Assembly: GCA_900543815.1 (NCBI GenBank)
Contig: UQST01000009.1
Location: forward strand, 1-64,000
Source: an uncultured Prevotellaceae bacterium
GTDB taxonomy: Bacteria; Bacteroidota; Bacteroidia; Bacteroidales; Bacteroidaceae
DNA: 64,000 bases
Reading direction: 5' to 3'
The notes under the pieces are model-generated. The model made no database searches, was not told the DNA's origin, and saw nothing but the letters and a program-made list of their open reading frames with translations. Shown piece after piece: positions 62,782-64,000 of this stretch. Positions within the stretch are counted from its first letter, which is position 1. Every line of letters starts with the position of its first letter. The translations under genes were made by a program, and so were the position numbers.

Positions 62782-62870
62782 CGCCTGGCCTTCACTACCC
62801 GGCAATCCAGTTGCCCAATCCGACCAAGTACAAAAACCACACGCAGCAGGCAGAGTGCAGACCCGCAGAC

Positions 62871-62901
62871 TTTGCGCCCTAGCCGAAAAGCAGTAACTTT
62901 G
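62871..62901 (+). promoter_or_regulatory. Promoter of the AlaX-like gene
   Basis: TTTG (62871-62874), 19 nt, TAACTTTG (62894-62901), a perfect promoter. Confidence 0.85.
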
Positions 62902-62959
62902 CACTATCGGCGGCAAGCAGGCATGCACATGCTGCCAAACCAATGTAACACGCACAATA

Positions 62960-63466
62960 ATGAACGAAGAAAAGCCACAGATACAGGATGCACAGGAGAC
63001 TCCAACTGCTGTGACGCTCAACGCACACAACAAGGATGAGTTTCCACCCGCACATACAGCCGAACATCTGCTCAATCAGGTGATGGTAAGAATGTTTGGC
63101 TGCGAGCGCTCAAGGAACATGCACATCGAGCGCAAGAAGTCCAAAATCAACTACACACTCAGCACACAACCCACACAGGAACAGGTGGCTGAGGTGGAGC
63201 AGCAGATGAACAGGCTCATCGCACTGGACCTGCCCGTAACCTATGAGTTCGTTACCCGCGACAACATCCCTGCTGGGGTGAAGCTGGACAAACTGCCCGA
63301 GGATGCCAGCGAGACGCTTCGCATCGTGCGCATAGGCGATTTCGACATCTGTCCATGCATCGGCCAGCACGTGAGCAAGACCGGTGAGATAGGCTTCTTC
63401 CGCATCACAAGCACCAGTTTCAAGGACGGTTCTTTCCGTATAGTATATAAGGTAAAGGCCGACTGA
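62960..63466 (+). CDS. AlaX-like alanyl/threonyl-tRNA editing domain protein
   Basis: Free-standing second-additional-domain hydrolase expected to clear mischarged tRNA. The 168 aa show the zinc ligands HTAEH (His32, His36) and CIGQH (Cys133, His137) in the order of the family, within PPAHTAEHLLNQVMVRMFGC and DICPCIGQHVSKTGEIGFFRI. It is short (no N-terminal glycine-rich AlaRS-like part), like AlaX-S proteins. Which tRNA it edits is not evident. Confidence 0.85.
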   Translation: MNEEKPQIQDAQETPTAVTLNAHNKDEFPPAHTAEHLLNQVMVRMFGCERSRNMHIERKKSKINYTLSTQPTQEQVAEVEQQMNRLIALDLPVTYEFVTRDNIPAGVKLDKLPEDASETLRIVRIGDFDICPCIGQHVSKTGEIGFFRITSTSFKDGSFRIVYKVKAD

Positions 63467-63529
63467 ACCGACCGTGAGCACATAAGAAATGAACATTCGT
63501 AAGAGAGAGAGAACATTTTACAGATAGAT

Positions 63530-63937
63530 ATGGCAGACTGGAAGAGTGCGCTGGCAGCATTGGGAGCCTCCACAGAGAACTATGGGAAAGAGAAGAAAGC
63601 GGATGTGGAGCGCAAGAAGAGAGTGGGTGTGGTGTATTCCACCAACCCTGACTTTGAGTATGATGATGCGCAGGAGGCCGAAGCAGAGACTCTGCCCAGG
63701 CAGCAGCAACCGCTTCGCCTGAACATGGAACGTGCCGGCAGAGGCGGCAAGACTGTCACTCTGGTCAAGGGATTCGTAGGCAGCGAGGCTGACCTGAATG
63801 CTCTGTGCAAACTCCTGAAGCAGAAATGCGGTGTGGGAGGAGCAGCCAAGGAGGGTGAAATCATCATTCAGGGTGACCACCGGCAGAGGCTTCTGGAAAT
63901 TCTGAAGAAGGAAGGCTACACAGGCACAAGAGGTTGA
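63530..63937 (+). CDS. SUI1/eIF1 family translation factor (YciH-like)
   Basis: The 135 aa comprise an N-terminal charged linker (about 1-60) and a SUI1 domain (about 65-133): RAGRGGKTVTLVKGF, LNALCKLLKQKCGVGGAAKEGEIIIQGDHRQRLLEILKKEGY. Bacterial members are thought to affect start-codon fidelity. Starts 63 nt after the AlaX-like gene; probably co-transcribed. Confidence 0.92.
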   Translation: MADWKSALAALGASTENYGKEKKADVERKKRVGVVYSTNPDFEYDDAQEAEAETLPRQQQPLRLNMERAGRGGKTVTLVKGFVGSEADLNALCKLLKQKCGVGGAAKEGEIIIQGDHRQRLLEILKKEGYTGTRG

Positions 63938-63992
63938 GGACAACAGGAGCATCCAGCTCCTGCAACATAACAAATCATAAGCAAACACACAG

Positions 63993-64000
63993 ATGGCAAA
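63993..64000 (+). CDS. Possible start of the next gene, cut by the window edge
   Basis: ATGGCAAA at the very end follows an AT-rich gap of 55 nt after the SUI1 gene. Only the first two codons are present, so nothing can be said about the product. Confidence 0.3.

Overview
The window reads as a chromosomal segment of a Bacteroidales bacterium (Bacteroidaceae/Prevotellaceae-like). Several things point there. Almost every intergenic start region carries the Bacteroidetes housekeeping promoter (TTTG, about 19-21 nt, then TAnnTTTG) and few genes have a Shine-Dalgarno sequence. There is an rseC-rnfBCDGEA operon, a serine palmitoyltransferase, DUF4494 and SUI1-family genes, and secreted proteins with a short C-terminal tail of the type IX sorting kind (YDITGRRV ... 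GLYIVNGKK). No integrase, transposase, phage gene or CRISPR array was seen.

Layout. 1-420: four tRNA genes (Gly-Leu-Leu-Gly) on the minus strand. 853-1258: a probable structured RNA of about 400 nt with its own strong promoter, identity unknown. 1387-10873: a plus-strand carbohydrate cluster (GH77 4-alpha-glucanotransferase, GH78 rhamnosidase, SGNH hydrolase, GH2 enzyme). 11547-14650: pflB-pflA. 15014-17242: a tight six-gene operon of small proteins (YccF, nitrous-oxide-stimulated-promoter protein, FKBP, DUF1294, unknown, YjbR). 17799-28789: SulP transporter, small proteins, acyltransferase, an interrupted amidase-like secreted protein, YgiQ, DUF4494, YggS and an acyl-CoA synthetase. 29339-31222: GH20 hexosaminidase.

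31467-49308: an 18-kb minus-strand block made only of two duplicated secreted families. Three giant LamG/beta-helix proteins (about 1300 aa each) alternate with two twin-arginine metallophosphoesterases. Two of the giants share a nearly identical 421-bp 3' tract, which suggests recent duplication or gene conversion. 49845-56597: galE and the Rnf operon. 56770-63937: ispE, an Arg/Gly-rich secreted protein, a DAGK-family lipid kinase divergent from serine palmitoyltransferase, a GNAT acetyltransferase, an AlaX-like editing protein and a SUI1 factor.

The most unusual signal is not a gene. Seven intergenic regions hold short arrays with a 21-22 bp period. Four of them are 78 bp long with four copies of a 12-bp palindrome (consensus GCAGCGCGCTGC) separated by 10-bp spacers. 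A fifth uses a different palindrome (GTATC-N4-GATAC) at exactly the same 22-bp period, a sixth uses a 21-bp period inside a perfect 16-bp inverted repeat, and a seventh is degenerate. Different sequence with conserved spacing suggests a family of repeat elements defined by two-helical-turn phasing.
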